From assembly GCA_943788195.1 (NCBI GenBank), contig CALSPH010000001.1, positions 1,375,595 to 1,439,594 of the forward strand: 64,000 nt of DNA, given 5' to 3'. The position numbers were made by a program, and so were the translations under genes. Below the pieces are notes generated by a model. That model saw only the letters and a program-made list of their open reading frames with translations, was not told where the DNA came from and did no database searches. This document shows positions 9,510-16,795 of the stretch, in pieces. The stretch's first letter is position 1; every line of letters begins with the position of its first letter. This DNA comes from an uncultured Bacteroidia bacterium (GTDB lineage Bacteria; Bacteroidota; Bacteroidia; NS11-12g; UBA955).

Positions 9510-9737
9510 GTGTTAAAAATAACCAGAAATACCCTTTCCAAAGCCAATGGACAAGACAAGCCATATATTTGGGTGGCATACCAAGGAATGGTGTATGACG
9601 TTACAAAAAGTAGATTATGGCGCAATGGTCAGCACTATGAACACTGGGCAGGCCAAGATTTAACGGAAGAATTAAAAGATGCTCCCCATACAAAAGCGGT
9701 ATTTGATAAATTTGAGATCATCGGAAAGTTAGAATAA
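9510..9737 (+). CDS. Small cytochrome b5-like heme/steroid-binding domain protein
   Basis: This 75 aa protein consists of a single cytochrome b5-like domain of the short bacterial type. Recognisable parts are WVAYQGMVYDVTKS near residues 21-34, GQHYEHWAGQDLTEEL (39-55) and APHTKAV with a His at 59-65. In this family conserved His residues bind heme or the fold serves as a small-ligand binder; which applies here is unknown. It lacks a signal peptide and is probably cytosolic. The start GTG at 9510 is the only one that keeps the first beta strand LKITRNTL. The gene stands alone, divergent from the EEP operon. Confidence 0.75.
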   Translation: MLKITRNTLSKANGQDKPYIWVAYQGMVYDVTKSRLWRNGQHYEHWAGQDLTEELKDAPHTKAVFDKFEIIGKLE

Positions 9738-9807
9738 TGGCTGAAATCCAATGTCGGAATTTAGTACAAGTTGGTCGATAGGGATATGAAACCTTCGCCT
9801 TTCTAAT

Positions 9808-9815
9808 TAGTTTTG
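9808..9815 (+). promoter_or_regulatory. Promoter -7 box of the ABC exporter operon
   Basis: TAGTTTTG matches TAnnTTTG and ends three bases before the ATG at 9819, predicting a leaderless message. If so, the in-frame TTG at 9813 inside the box cannot be the start. Confidence 0.5.
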
Positions 9816-9818
9816 AGC

Positions 9819-10694
9819 ATGCTCGAAGTTCAAAATTTATCTAAGTCTTATCAGGACAAAGTTGCATTAGATCAAGTTAATTTCGTCATTCCCAAAGGCT
9901 CAATTTACGGATTGTTAGGTCCCAATGGAGCAGGGAAAACCACGCTAATACGTATTATAAATCGAATCATTCAGGCAGATACTGGAAAGGTATTGTTTGA
10001 TGGAGAAGAATTAAGCGAAAAGCATTTGAGTAGAATCGGGTATTTGCCAGAGGAGCGTGGCTTGTACAAAAAAATGAAAGTGAAAGAGCAGCTTAAATAT
10101 TTTGCTTCGTTGCGCAATTACGAAAATGCCAGAAAAGATATTGATGAGTGGCTGGAGAAATTTAGTTTAACCGAGTGGGCCAACAAAAAGGTAGAAGAAC
10201 TTTCGAAAGGAATGCAACAGAAAGTCCAATTCATTAATGCGGTTTTGCATCAACCTGAATTTATCATTTTAGACGAACCTTTTTCCGGGTTTGATCCAGT
10301 AAATGTAGCACTCGTAATCAAAGAAATTCGCAGGCTAAACGCGAATGGGTCTACCATTCTATATTCTACCCATCGAATGGAAAGCGTTGAGGAGTTATGT
10401 GATGATATCATGATGATTAATGATGCGAAAAAAGTGGTGGATGGGAATGTCTTCGATGTAAAAAAACAATTTAAAGACGACTCATGGAAAGTGGGTTTAA
10501 CGGAAGCAATGTCCTCAGAAGAAATAACTAAAATGAACGCTGAGGTTGTGGGTTTCAATAATGGGATTCATTATTATCGATTTGTGCCCAGGGAAGATGA
10601 TTGGAAGCGATTATTGGTAGAAAAGTTTAACCTTGTACATTTAGAAGAAAACTTACCATCCATCAAGGATATTTTTATTAAGCATGCCAACTAG
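9819..10694 (+). CDS. natA: ABC transporter ATPase, NatA type
   Basis: This is the cytoplasmic ATPase of an ABC-2 type exporter. The ATG at 9819 begins MLEVQNLSKSY. Walker A is GPNGAGKTT, the signature is LSKGMQQKV, Walker B is FIILDEPFSGFDP, and the H-loop is YSTHR. About 80 residues after the ATPase core form the extra C-terminal domain typical of the NatA/CcmA-like group that also contains the YhaQ proteins. The permease gene starts five bases after the stop. In Bacillus subtilis NatAB expels sodium, but orthology to that pair is only a family-level statement; other exporters of this class carry peptides or drugs. Confidence 0.88.
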   Translation: MLEVQNLSKSYQDKVALDQVNFVIPKGSIYGLLGPNGAGKTTLIRIINRIIQADTGKVLFDGEELSEKHLSRIGYLPEERGLYKKMKVKEQLKYFASLRNYENARKDIDEWLEKFSLTEWANKKVEELSKGMQQKVQFINAVLHQPEFIILDEPFSGFDPVNVALVIKEIRRLNANGSTILYSTHRMESVEELCDDIMMINDAKKVVDGNVFDVKKQFKDDSWKVGLTEAMSSEEITKMNAEVVGFNNGIHYYRFVPREDDWKRLLVEKFNLVHLEENLPSIKDIFIKHAN

Positions 10695-10698
10695 GATT

Positions 10699-12036
10699 AT
10701 GTCAAATATTAAGAAGGTTATAAAAAGGGAATACCTAACACGAGTTAAGAAGAAGTCGTTTATCATAATGACTTTGTTGGCACCCTTACTTATTGTAGCA
10801 TTTTATGCCGCGATGATAGGTGTGGGGATATATACCGCTACCGCTGATGGAGATACTAAAACAGCAATTGTCGTTAATAATTCACCATTTATTCAAGATT
10901 TACCAGATACGATGGGGGAGTTAATCCTTTCAAAGGAGGAGAACAATTTTGATTCAGCCTTGAGTAGTTTGCGTAAGGGCGAAACGGAAGTTGTGCTTAC
11001 CATTGGCAATCAATCCTTATTTGAGTCCATTGAAATTGGCTATTATACCAAAGGCAGTGCAGATGGTTCACAAAAATCTGATTTTAAGGATGCCGTACGT
11101 GAAAAAATACGAGAAGCAAAAGCCAAATCATTAGGGATAAAGCAAGAGCAGCTAGATAGTATGCTTGTTTCCATGACATTTACTTCAAAACGGGTAGAAG
11201 AAGAAGGCATGAAAGAGAGCAATGAAACCATCAAGGGGATCATTGGCTTACTGTTTACTTTCCTCATCTATTTCTTCATATTCTTGTTTGCAGTACAGGT
11301 AATGCGCGGTGTGATGGAAGAAAAAACCAATCGCATTGTCGAAGTAGTGATAAGTGTAGTTAAACCATTTGACTTGATGTTTGGTAAAATTGTCGGCATT
11401 GCCTTGGTCGGATTGACACAGGTGCTCATTTGGATGGTTTTAACCAGTGTGCTAATGGTGGTTGGAAACTTGGTTTTTGCAGCTGCCTTTGCAGATTTTG
11501 GGGCTATTTCAGAAGCGTTATCTAGCGGAGGAGGAGTAGAGTCAGTGCCCAGTGATATACTAACAAAGAGTCCAGAAATGATAAGTGTTGTGGGTACTTT
11601 GTTTGCCATGCCTTGGTCAAAGATACTGTTCACCTTTTTATCCCTATTTATTGGCGGATACCTTTTATATGGATCCATCTTCGCGGCCATTGGAAGTGCG
11701 GTGGATAGTGAAACGGATACTCAACAATTTATGCTTCCAATATCCTTGCCCTTGGTATTGGGTATTGTTGTTGCTCAGTCCGCTGCATTTAGCAATCCAC
11801 ATGGTGATTTGGCATTCTGGGCCAGTATGATACCTTTTACTTCACCGATAGTTATGACCGTGCGTGCATGCTTTGATGTACCCTGGTGGGAACTCTTACT
11901 AAGCGTTGGGATTCTTTATGCTACATTCTTTTTAATGGTACGATTGGTAGCAAAAATCTATCGTATTGGGATACTTACCTATGGCAAGAAGCCCAGTTGG
12001 AAGCAACTGTTCAAATGGGTTTTTAGCAAACAGTAA
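10699..12036 (+). CDS. natB: ABC transporter permease, NatB type (ABC-2)
   Basis: This membrane subunit pairs with the ATPase encoded just upstream. I choose ATG 10699, giving the usual start MSNIKKVIKREYLTRVKKK; an upstream ATG at 10684 overlaps the ATPase gene. A first transmembrane helix lies at about residues 25-50, then a long extracytoplasmic region (about 50-170), then five or more helices between about 175 and 430. The conserved VMRGVMEEKTNRIVEVVIS block between helices is typical of the ABC-2/NatB family. Length is 445 aa. A degenerate copy of the dispersed GTCAGT...TCGAA repeat follows the gene. Confidence 0.87.
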   Translation: MSNIKKVIKREYLTRVKKKSFIIMTLLAPLLIVAFYAAMIGVGIYTATADGDTKTAIVVNNSPFIQDLPDTMGELILSKEENNFDSALSSLRKGETEVVLTIGNQSLFESIEIGYYTKGSADGSQKSDFKDAVREKIREAKAKSLGIKQEQLDSMLVSMTFTSKRVEEEGMKESNETIKGIIGLLFTFLIYFFIFLFAVQVMRGVMEEKTNRIVEVVISVVKPFDLMFGKIVGIALVGLTQVLIWMVLTSVLMVVGNLVFAAAFADFGAISEALSSGGGVESVPSDILTKSPEMISVVGTLFAMPWSKILFTFLSLFIGGYLLYGSIFAAIGSAVDSETDTQQFMLPISLPLVLGIVVAQSAAFSNPHGDLAFWASMIPFTSPIVMTVRACFDVPWWELLLSVGILYATFFLMVRLVAKIYRIGILTYGKKPSWKQLFKWVFSKQ

Positions 12037-12057
12037 TTCTTTCTGGTAAAGGCCAGA

Positions 12058-12081
12058 GTCAGTTTCAGAGAAGTCGAAAAC
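12058..12081 (+). repeat. Dispersed intergenic repeat, degenerate copy a
   Basis: GTCAGTTTCAGAGAAGTCGA and the bases after it resemble the GTCAGTCTGAGCGGAGTCGAAGAC element found again near 14784, 14852, 26815 and 36359. This copy lies between the exporter operon and the RidA-family gene and is the most diverged. Confidence 0.4.
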
Positions 12082-12120
12082 TAACTTATTTGAAACCCTT
12101 AATTTCCAAAGACAAATTAC

Positions 12121-12128
12121 TATTTTCG
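12121..12128 (+). promoter_or_regulatory. Weak promoter -7 box of the RidA-family gene
   Basis: TATTTTCG differs from TAnnTTTG at one position and ends four bases before the ATG at 12133, the same short spacing seen at several other genes in this window. Confidence 0.4.
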
Positions 12129-12132
12129 CGGT

Positions 12133-12540
12133 ATGTCTATCAATTCAAATAAAGCCCCAGAACCCGTTGGTTTATATCCACATGCCAAAAGGGTAGGTGA
12201 TCTTCTTTTTCTTTCAGGTGTAGGTCCTAGAGCAAAGGGAACCAAGGTAATACCTGGTGTAACGCTGAATGAAGATGGTACGATAAAGGAATATGATATC
12301 GCTGCGCAATGTCGTTCTGTTTTTCAAAATGTAAAATACATACTGGAAGATGCAGGTAGTTCTTGGGATAAGATTGTGGATGTAACCGTATTCTTAACCA
12401 ATATGAAGGATGATTTTAAAATTTACAATGCATTATGGGCAGAGTATTTTGCGGATAATCCACCCTGTAGAACTACCTTAGAAATCAATTGCTTGCCAAC
12501 CCCTATTGGAATTGAATTGAAAGTAGTGGCCACGATATAA
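12133..12540 (+). CDS. RidA/YjgF-family deaminase, 2-aminomuconate deaminase-like
   Basis: This 135 aa protein belongs to the YER057c/YjgF/UK114 (RidA) superfamily of trimeric imine and enamine hydrolases. The substrate-binding Arg is in PCRTTLEI near residue 114, and VDVTVFLTNM is the family beta-strand block. The segments GLYPHAKRVGDLLFLSGVGP and IPGVTLNEDG resemble the branch annotated as 2-aminomuconate deaminase, which acts in kynurenine/2-nitrobenzoate degradation; I recall this resemblance and could not check it by search. No other kynurenine pathway gene is in the window. General detoxification of reactive enamines is the alternative. Confidence 0.75.
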   Translation: MSINSNKAPEPVGLYPHAKRVGDLLFLSGVGPRAKGTKVIPGVTLNEDGTIKEYDIAAQCRSVFQNVKYILEDAGSSWDKIVDVTVFLTNMKDDFKIYNALWAEYFADNPPCRTTLEINCLPTPIGIELKVVATI

Positions 12541-12551
12541 TTAAATGAGGA

Positions 12552-13046
12552 TTAGAATTCACCACACCAAATTCTGCCTACATACCGTTTGTATGCCCAA
12601 CGTTTGAATATCCCTTTTCTTCTTTTATAGATATAGCTTGCGCTGTAACCACCGGCTACGCCTCGAGCAATGCCCGAAAGGATTTCATACTTATTTTGGC
12701 GCTCAAAGAATTTAATTCGCTTAATATTCAATGTATTGTTCGTAGATTCTAATTGATTTGAAAAAACAACCTGCGTAAGATCCATTTCTAATGTCGAAAG
12801 GTCAATTAGAATAGAATCAACTTTCCCTTGGTTATGGCTGTAGACATACACATTTTGTTTAACCCAAAGAGTATCCTTTTTTGAAATGCCCTTTTGTACC
12901 GATTTGATATGATGTTCTAAAATCTTTGCAACATTTTTATTGGTAAAATTCGATGAAACGTTTAAATTAAACCCTTGCGAGCTTGTGCTAGATGATAGTA
13001 ATATCAACAAGGTGAGCAATTTCATCGATAGTTTTTTTGCAATCAT
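12552..13046 (-). CDS. Secreted protein of unknown function
   Basis: The product of up to 164 aa starts with a signal peptide (lysines, then LLTLLILLSSS, then TSSQG). An internal ATG at 13025 would shorten the basic region; both leave the signal intact. I recognise no domain. The middle part looks like beta strands, and the C-terminus is strikingly basic and aromatic (IYKRRKGIFKRWAYKRYVGR), ending in WCGEF. A good promoter box lies at 13089-13096. Neighbours give no clue to its role. Confidence 0.6.
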   Translation of the reverse strand: MIAKKLSMKLLTLLILLSSSTSSQGFNLNVSSNFTNKNVAKILEHHIKSVQKGISKKDTLWVKQNVYVYSHNQGKVDSILIDLSTLEMDLTQVVFSNQLESTNNTLNIKRIKFFERQNKYEILSGIARGVAGGYSASYIYKRRKGIFKRWAYKRYVGRIWCGEF

Positions 13047-13088
13047 TGGCAGGTTAATAGTCTTGAATGAATTTCAATAGTGCAATGG

Positions 13089-13096
13089 CAAAGTTA
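13089..13096 (-). promoter_or_regulatory. Promoter -7 box of the 12552-13046 gene
   Basis: The minus strand reads TAACTTTG, a match to TAnnTTTG, 42 bases before the first ATG of the secreted protein gene. Confidence 0.5.
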
Positions 13097-13127
13097 TCAT
13101 ATAATTAAATAGAATCTCCAATTTATT

Positions 13128-13241
13128 ATGGCGCAGTTTTCTAACAACCTAGGGCAAATTAAAACATATATGAAAGAAGTTATTTCTAACCCAGATATGA
13201 TTCAAGTAGGTTGGAATTTAAAGATTCCTAAAGCCAAATAA
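13128..13241 (+). CDS. Possible 37-residue small protein
   Basis: An ATG at 13128 opens a reading frame of 37 codons ending in TAA, beginning MAQFSNNLGQIKTYMKEVIS and ending LKIPKAK. It is followed 19 bases later by a very strong hairpin terminator. The composition is unlike random intergenic DNA (no rare runs; amphipathic first half; GW in the second half). No homolog is known to me and no clear promoter box was found for it. It could be a genuine small protein or a fragment. Confidence 0.4.
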   Translation: MAQFSNNLGQIKTYMKEVISNPDMIQVGWNLKIPKAK

Positions 13242-13260
13242 GCAACAAATAATTTCCTTA

Positions 13261-13294
13261 CAAAATCCCCAATCTTAGTTGATTGGGGATTTTG
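13261..13294. terminator. Perfect 14-bp hairpin terminator
   Basis: CAAAATCCCCAATC and its exact complement GATTGGGGATTTTG flank a six-base loop (TTAGTT). The U-rich arm makes it a likely rho-independent terminator, usable on either strand. It ends the 37-codon reading frame upstream and isolates the lipoprotein gene downstream. Confidence 0.8.
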
Positions 13295-13324
13295 TATACG
13301 TTAACTTTTGACTATTATTGAATT

Positions 13325-13933
13325 ATGAGAAAAATAGTATTAATCGGTTTATTTGGGTTGTTTATGGCAAGTTGCTCAAATGGCACACAAATTGAACAAG
13401 AAGAAGTGAAGAAACTAGAACAAGAGATCAACGAACTAGATGAATTGAATCACGAATTGGATGAAATTAAGGAAGAGGGAGATTCATTAGAAAGCTTATT
13501 GAACGATCTAGAAAACTCAAGTAAACAAATTGATGACGTATTAAGAGTTGCTAAAACAGTAGCACCTAAATTAGTTGATGACTTAATTGACCAAATTGTT
13601 AATCACCCTAAAGTTGCCGAAACATTTATATCTATGACTGACGATGCTGCAAAGGCTATAAGAAATTTAGTAGACCAAGGTAAATCTTTATCAGAAGCAA
13701 TTAAACAAGTTAAAGAGGTTTATGGTCCTGTATTTAGAAATAGTGATACACTCCCTAATGAGGTTTACGATAGGTTTTTAAAAGAAGTTACTGAAGAAGT
13801 TGGTGACTATAAACCTAAAGTTGACGGTGAAACTCCAACGCCAAGTGGTGGTAGTGATGATGTTGTGGATGGAGGTACTCCAAAGGTAGATAATAAACTA
13901 CCAAATCCTGAAGATGTACAAAAAGAAAGATGA
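13325..13933 (+). CDS. Coiled-coil lipoprotein of unknown function
   Basis: This 202 aa product has a lipoprotein signal with lipobox MASC at about residues 14-17. Residues 22-75 are rich in Glu, Leu and Lys with heptad-like spacing, predicting a coiled coil. A helical middle (about 75-150) follows, then a low-complexity Pro/Gly/Asp tail (KVDGETPTPSGG). I recognise no family. Its end overlaps the next reading frame by 20 bases in another frame. That next gene has no signal peptide of its own, so the pair may be two coupled genes or one gene split by an indel. Confidence 0.65.
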   Translation: MRKIVLIGLFGLFMASCSNGTQIEQEEVKKLEQEINELDELNHELDEIKEEGDSLESLLNDLENSSKQIDDVLRVAKTVAPKLVDDLIDQIVNHPKVAETFISMTDDAAKAIRNLVDQGKSLSEAIKQVKEVYGPVFRNSDTLPNEVYDRFLKEVTEEVGDYKPKVDGETPTPSGGSDDVVDGGTPKVDNKLPNPEDVQKER

Positions 13934-14474
13934 AATGAAAGAGAAGCATCAGGATAAGTCAGGTAAAAAAGACGATGATGACGATGATGATGATGACAAA
14001 GACTCAGCTTCAATGAATGGAAAAGACAAAAGCAATAAAGGTAAAGTCAAAAGTGAAAAAGCTAAAGAAAATAAGTCTGATAAGTCAAAGGATGATGATG
14101 ATGGAGATGATGACGATGGGGACGATGATGATGATGGCGATGATGACGATGATGATGACAAAGCAGATAAGAAAGACAAATCAAATAACAAGGGCGGAAA
14201 AGGGTCTAAGGACGAGATGATGAAGAAAAAGGCAGATAAAAAGTCTGAAGTGAAAGAGAAAGCAAATAGCGCTCATAAATCCATTGAGAATTACCAGGCT
14301 AGAATTGATAAGGCCCAAAAGAAGTTAGATGATGAAAAAGCAGCTGGAACCATTACAGAGGAAGAGGTAGCCAAAAAACAAGCAAAAATAGAAAAGGCGA
14401 AAGAGCAGTTAGCCAAAATGAAAAAGCATTTGGAAGAACAAGATGCTAAAATGAAAGAAATGGAAACAGAGTAG
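13914..14474 (+). CDS. Asp/Lys-rich low-complexity protein
   Basis: The frame from ATG 13914 encodes 186 residues with runs of up to nine Asp near residues 20-28 and several Asp/Gly runs around residues 61-82, built from GAT/GAC repeats. These are separated by Lys/Ser-rich stretches. The last 85 residues are a strongly predicted charged coiled coil (KAQKKLDDEKAAG, EEVAKKQAKIEKAKEQLAK). No signal peptide is present from this start. Poly-Asp tracts may bind divalent cations or keep the region unfolded; no function is known. A terminator follows at 14500. See the upstream entry for the possibility of a frameshift joining the two. Confidence 0.6.
   Translation: MYKKKDEMKEKHQDKSGKKDDDDDDDDDKDSASMNGKDKSNKGKVKSEKAKENKSDKSKDDDDGDDDDGDDDDDGDDDDDDDKADKKDKSNNKGGKGSKDEMMKKKADKKSEVKEKANSAHKSIENYQARIDKAQKKLDDEKAAGTITEEEVAKKQAKIEKAKEQLAKMKKHLEEQDAKMKEMETE
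13967..14162 (+). repeat. GAT/GAC trinucleotide repeat tracts encoding poly-Asp
   Basis: Two clusters of near-perfect GAT/GAC triplets occur, around 13970-14000 and 14090-14160, the second interrupted by GGC/GGG Gly codons. Such tracts can change length by slippage in whole codons. Confidence 0.8.
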
Positions 14475-14499
14475 TATTACTCTTTAGAAGAATAAACAG

Positions 14500-14532
14500 A
14501 AATCCCTTGCCAAAAATGGTGGGGGATTTTTT
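14500..14532 (+). terminator. Terminator after the Asp-rich gene
   Basis: AAATCCC and GGGATTT pair around a 14-base loop and are followed by a run of T. It lies just beyond the 14474 stop and shares its 3' end with the convergent DUF1653 gene. Confidence 0.65.
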
Positions 14533-14758
14533 ATTGAATGAAATTAAAGCGAGGAATCCATTTACCCTCAACTTCAACCTCTTCGATAAACATCTTTAAT
14601 GGTCGCACCCATAGTTTGCCATTATATTCATCGTTGGTTTCATATAAGGGTTTGTACAATATCAATTCTTCTAAGCTCTCGCTATGAATAACGGTGTCGA
14701 TAACCTCGTATAAGTTCCCTTTGTAATGCTTGTAGGTTCCTGGACTAGGGTTGTTCAT
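14531..14758 (-). CDS. DUF1653 domain protein
   Basis: This 75 aa protein from ATG 14758 is essentially one DUF1653 domain. The family pattern is clear: GTYKHYKGNLYEV, HSESLEELILYKPLY, LWVRPLKMF and a final PRF. The function of the family is unknown. A longer reading from 14803 runs into the intergenic repeat and is not needed. A -7 box at 14821-14828 lies upstream. The gene is monocistronic and convergent with the Asp-rich gene. Confidence 0.85.
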   Translation of the reverse strand: MNNPSPGTYKHYKGNLYEVIDTVIHSESLEELILYKPLYETNDEYNGKLWVRPLKMFIEEVEVEGKWIPRFNFIQ

Positions 14759-14783
14759 ACTTTGATTAGTTAGTGTTTTTACC

Positions 14784-14821
14784 GTCAGTCTGAGTGCTGC
14801 CAAAGGCAGTGTATCGAAGAC
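14784..14821 (+). repeat. Dispersed intergenic repeat, copy b
   Basis: GTCAGTCTGAGTG, then an internal palindrome CTGCCAAAGGCAG, then TGTATCGAAGAC. The arms match copies near 26815 and 36359, and the centre is a different palindrome in each. It abuts the DUF1653 promoter box. Confidence 0.55.
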
Positions 14822-14828
14822 AAAGGTA
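14821..14828 (-). promoter_or_regulatory. Promoter -7 box of the DUF1653 gene
   Basis: The minus strand reads TACCTTTG (match to TAnnTTTG), 62 bases before the ATG at 14758. Its first base overlaps the end of the dispersed repeat copy b. Confidence 0.45.
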
Positions 14829-14851
14829 ATAAACTGGTCATTGTTTGTTCA

Positions 14852-14896
14852 CTTCACTTCGACTCCGCTCTATTACGACTCCGCTCAATATGACGC
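14852..14896 (-). repeat. Dispersed intergenic repeat, copy c (inverted, doubled)
   Basis: CGACTCCGCTC occurs twice (14860-14870 and 14876-14886). On the minus strand it reads GAGCGGAGTCG, the core of the dispersed element. It lies just after the hutU stop codon. Confidence 0.5.
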
Positions 14897-14911
14897 GGGT
14901 TTATGCCTGAT

Positions 14912-16558
14912 TTATATTTCTAGATTATGCTTTTTAGCTGTATCTTCCGCAATTTCATAACCTGCATCTGCATGGCGAATTACCCCCATACCTGGATCAT
15001 TGTGTAACACTCTTCTAATTCGAGAATCAGCATCTGCTGTGCCATCCGCAACGATTACCATTCCACTGTGAATCGAGTAGCCAATGCCTACACCACCACC
15101 GTGATGCAAACTTACCCAACTGGCTCCACCAGCTGTATTAATCATCGCGTTTAAAATGGGCCAATCTGCTATCGCGTCACTACCATCCTTCATCGCTTCA
15201 GTTTCCCTATTCGGAGAAGCTACGGAACCAGTGTCCAAATGATCTCTACCAATTACAATAGGAGCGGCTACTTCACCCGATTTTACCATTTCATTGAATG
15301 CTATACCCGCTTTTTCACGTTGTCCTTGCCCTAACCAGCAAATTCGAGCAGGCAAACCCTGAAATTCAATTTTCTCTTGAGCCATTTTAATCCAACGCTT
15401 CAATCCCTCGTCTTCTGGAAATAATTCCAATATTTTACGATCAGTTGCATAGATGTCTTCAGGGTCGCCACTTAAAGCTACCCATCTAAATGGTCCTCTG
15501 CCTTCACAGAATTGCGGACGAATAAAGGCTGGAACAAAACCAGGAAAATCAAAAGCATTGGTCAAGCCTTTTTCTAAAGCTCTTCCTCTTAAATTATTGC
15601 CGTAATCAAATGTAACGGTTCCTCTTTTTTGAAATTCCAACATCAAGGTAACATGTTGTACAATGGTTTTATAACTCTCTTCTAAATATTTTTCTGGGTT
15701 GTTTTTACGCAATCGGTCGGCAGCTTCAACATCCATTCCTTCCGGATAATAGCCAACCAACGGGTCATGAGCAGAAGTTTGATCCGTTAATGTATCTAAA
15801 TGGATATTGCGTTCCTTTAATCGTTCCAATAAGTCGACTGCGTTACATAACACACCAATGGAGGCAGCTTGTTTGGTCTCACGAGCTTTTAAAGCCATGT
15901 CGATGCCCTCATCAATGTCTCGCACCATATAATCCAAGTATCGCGTCTCAAGTCGCTTACGCATTCTCCATTCCTCTACTTCTGCAGCTAAACATACCCC
16001 TTCATTCATTGTTATGGCCAAAGGTTGAGCTCCACCCATACCACCTAAGCCGGCAGTTACATTTAACGTTCCTTTCAAGGTGCCGCCAAAATGTTGTCGA
16101 GCACATTCTGCATAGGTTTCATAGGTTCCTTGCACAATGCCTTGTGAACCGATATATATCCAGCTCCCAGCAGTCATTTGACCATACATGATTAATCCTT
16201 TGGCCTCTAATTCTCTAAAATGTTTCCAATTTGCCCAATGGGGTACCAATTGCGAATTGGATATCAGCACACGCGGTGCATCTTTATGACTTCGCAGCAC
16301 ACCTACAGGCTTACCACTTTGAACCATTAGGGTTTCGTCTTCATTTAGATTTTTAAGACACTCTAAAATTTTATGAAAACTTTCCCAGTTTCGAGCAGCT
16401 TTACCCGTTCCACCATAGACCACAAGGTCCTCTGGACGTTCTGCAACATCTGGATCCAAGTTGTTTTGAATCATTCGGTATGCTGCTTCGGTTACCCAGT
16501 TTTTGCAAGTAAGCGTGGTGCCAATGGGTGATTTTACTATTTTAGGTTGTGTGTTCAT
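14912..16558 (-). CDS. hutU: Urocanate hydratase
   Basis: Urocanase converts urocanate to 4-imidazolone-5-propionate in histidine catabolism, using tightly bound NAD as an electrophile. The protein of 548 aa matches the family in length. Recognisable parts are [14 protein letters not shown] (residues 48-61), the Gly-rich NAD segment [13 protein letters not shown], and the conserved C-terminal blocks [19 protein letters not shown] and [12 protein letters not shown]. The rest of the histidine degradation pathway (hutH, hutI, ftcD) is not in this window, so the gene is separated from any hut operon or acts with distant genes. A promoter-like box lies at 16615-16622. Confidence 0.97.
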   Translation of the reverse strand: MNTQPKIVKSPIGTTLTCKNWVTEAAYRMIQNNLDPDVAERPEDLVVYGGTGKAARNWESFHKILECLKNLNEDETLMVQSGKPVGVLRSHKDAPRVLISNSQLVPHWANWKHFRELEAKGLIMYGQMTAGSWIYIGSQGIVQGTYETYAECARQHFGGTLKGTLNVTAGLGGMGGAQPLAITMNEGVCLAAEVEEWRMRKRLETRYLDYMVRDIDEGIDMALKARETKQAASIGVLCNAVDLLERLKERNIHLDTLTDQTSAHDPLVGYYPEGMDVEAADRLRKNNPEKYLEESYKTIVQHVTLMLEFQKRGTVTFDYGNNLRGRALEKGLTNAFDFPGFVPAFIRPQFCEGRGPFRWVALSGDPEDIYATDRKILELFPEDEGLKRWIKMAQEKIEFQGLPARICWLGQGQREKAGIAFNEMVKSGEVAAPIVIGRDHLDTGSVASPNRETEAMKDGSDAIADWPILNAMINTAGGASWVSLHHGGGVGIGYSIHSGMVIVADGTADADSRIRRVLHNDPGMGVIRHADAGYEIAEDTAKKHNLEI

Positions 16559-16606
16559 TTTGTAGTGTGATTATTGATTTATGCTATCTCGTTTAAGCAT
16601 ATACTT

Positions 16607-16622
16607 TATGTTTGCAAATGTA
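16607..16622. promoter_or_regulatory. Back-to-back promoter boxes upstream of hutU
   Basis: TATGTTTG on the plus strand is immediately followed by CAAATGTA, which is TACATTTG on the minus strand. The minus box could drive hutU (leader about 50 nt). No plus-strand gene follows the plus box. Confidence 0.4.
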
Positions 16623-16669
16623 TAATATATGTGGATAGAAGCATGGAATATGAAGTAAAAAATCAACAC

Positions 16670-16795
16670 TTAAAATGCATGATTGTTTACTTTCTTCTTC
16701 ATATTTATTAAGGATGTTGTAAAGATCGCAGTAAGCTCGTCCGCTTTTTTTAAAAGAGCAATTGCTTCAATCCATTTTAATACTTGGTGTTCCTT
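16670..16795 (-). pseudogene. C-terminal remnant of an S23/four-helix-bundle gene
   Basis: An open stretch of about 41 codons on the minus strand reads KEHQVLKWIEAIALL, then KKADELTAIFTTSL, then KKKVNNHAF and a stop. The ADELTAIF-x-SL block strongly resembles the C-terminal helix of the four-helix-bundle family once called the 23S rRNA intervening-sequence protein (S23). Upstream in the same frame there is a stop codon just inside the end of the M20 gene, and there is no start codon, so only the tail survives. A full S23 gene of a different sequence lies at 33317-33676. Confidence 0.6.

Noticed and set aside
13949-14191. Minus-strand Ser-rich reading frame
   Set aside because: It is the antisense of the poly-Asp (GAT/GAC) tracts, which read as Ser (ATC/TCA-type frames) on the other strand.
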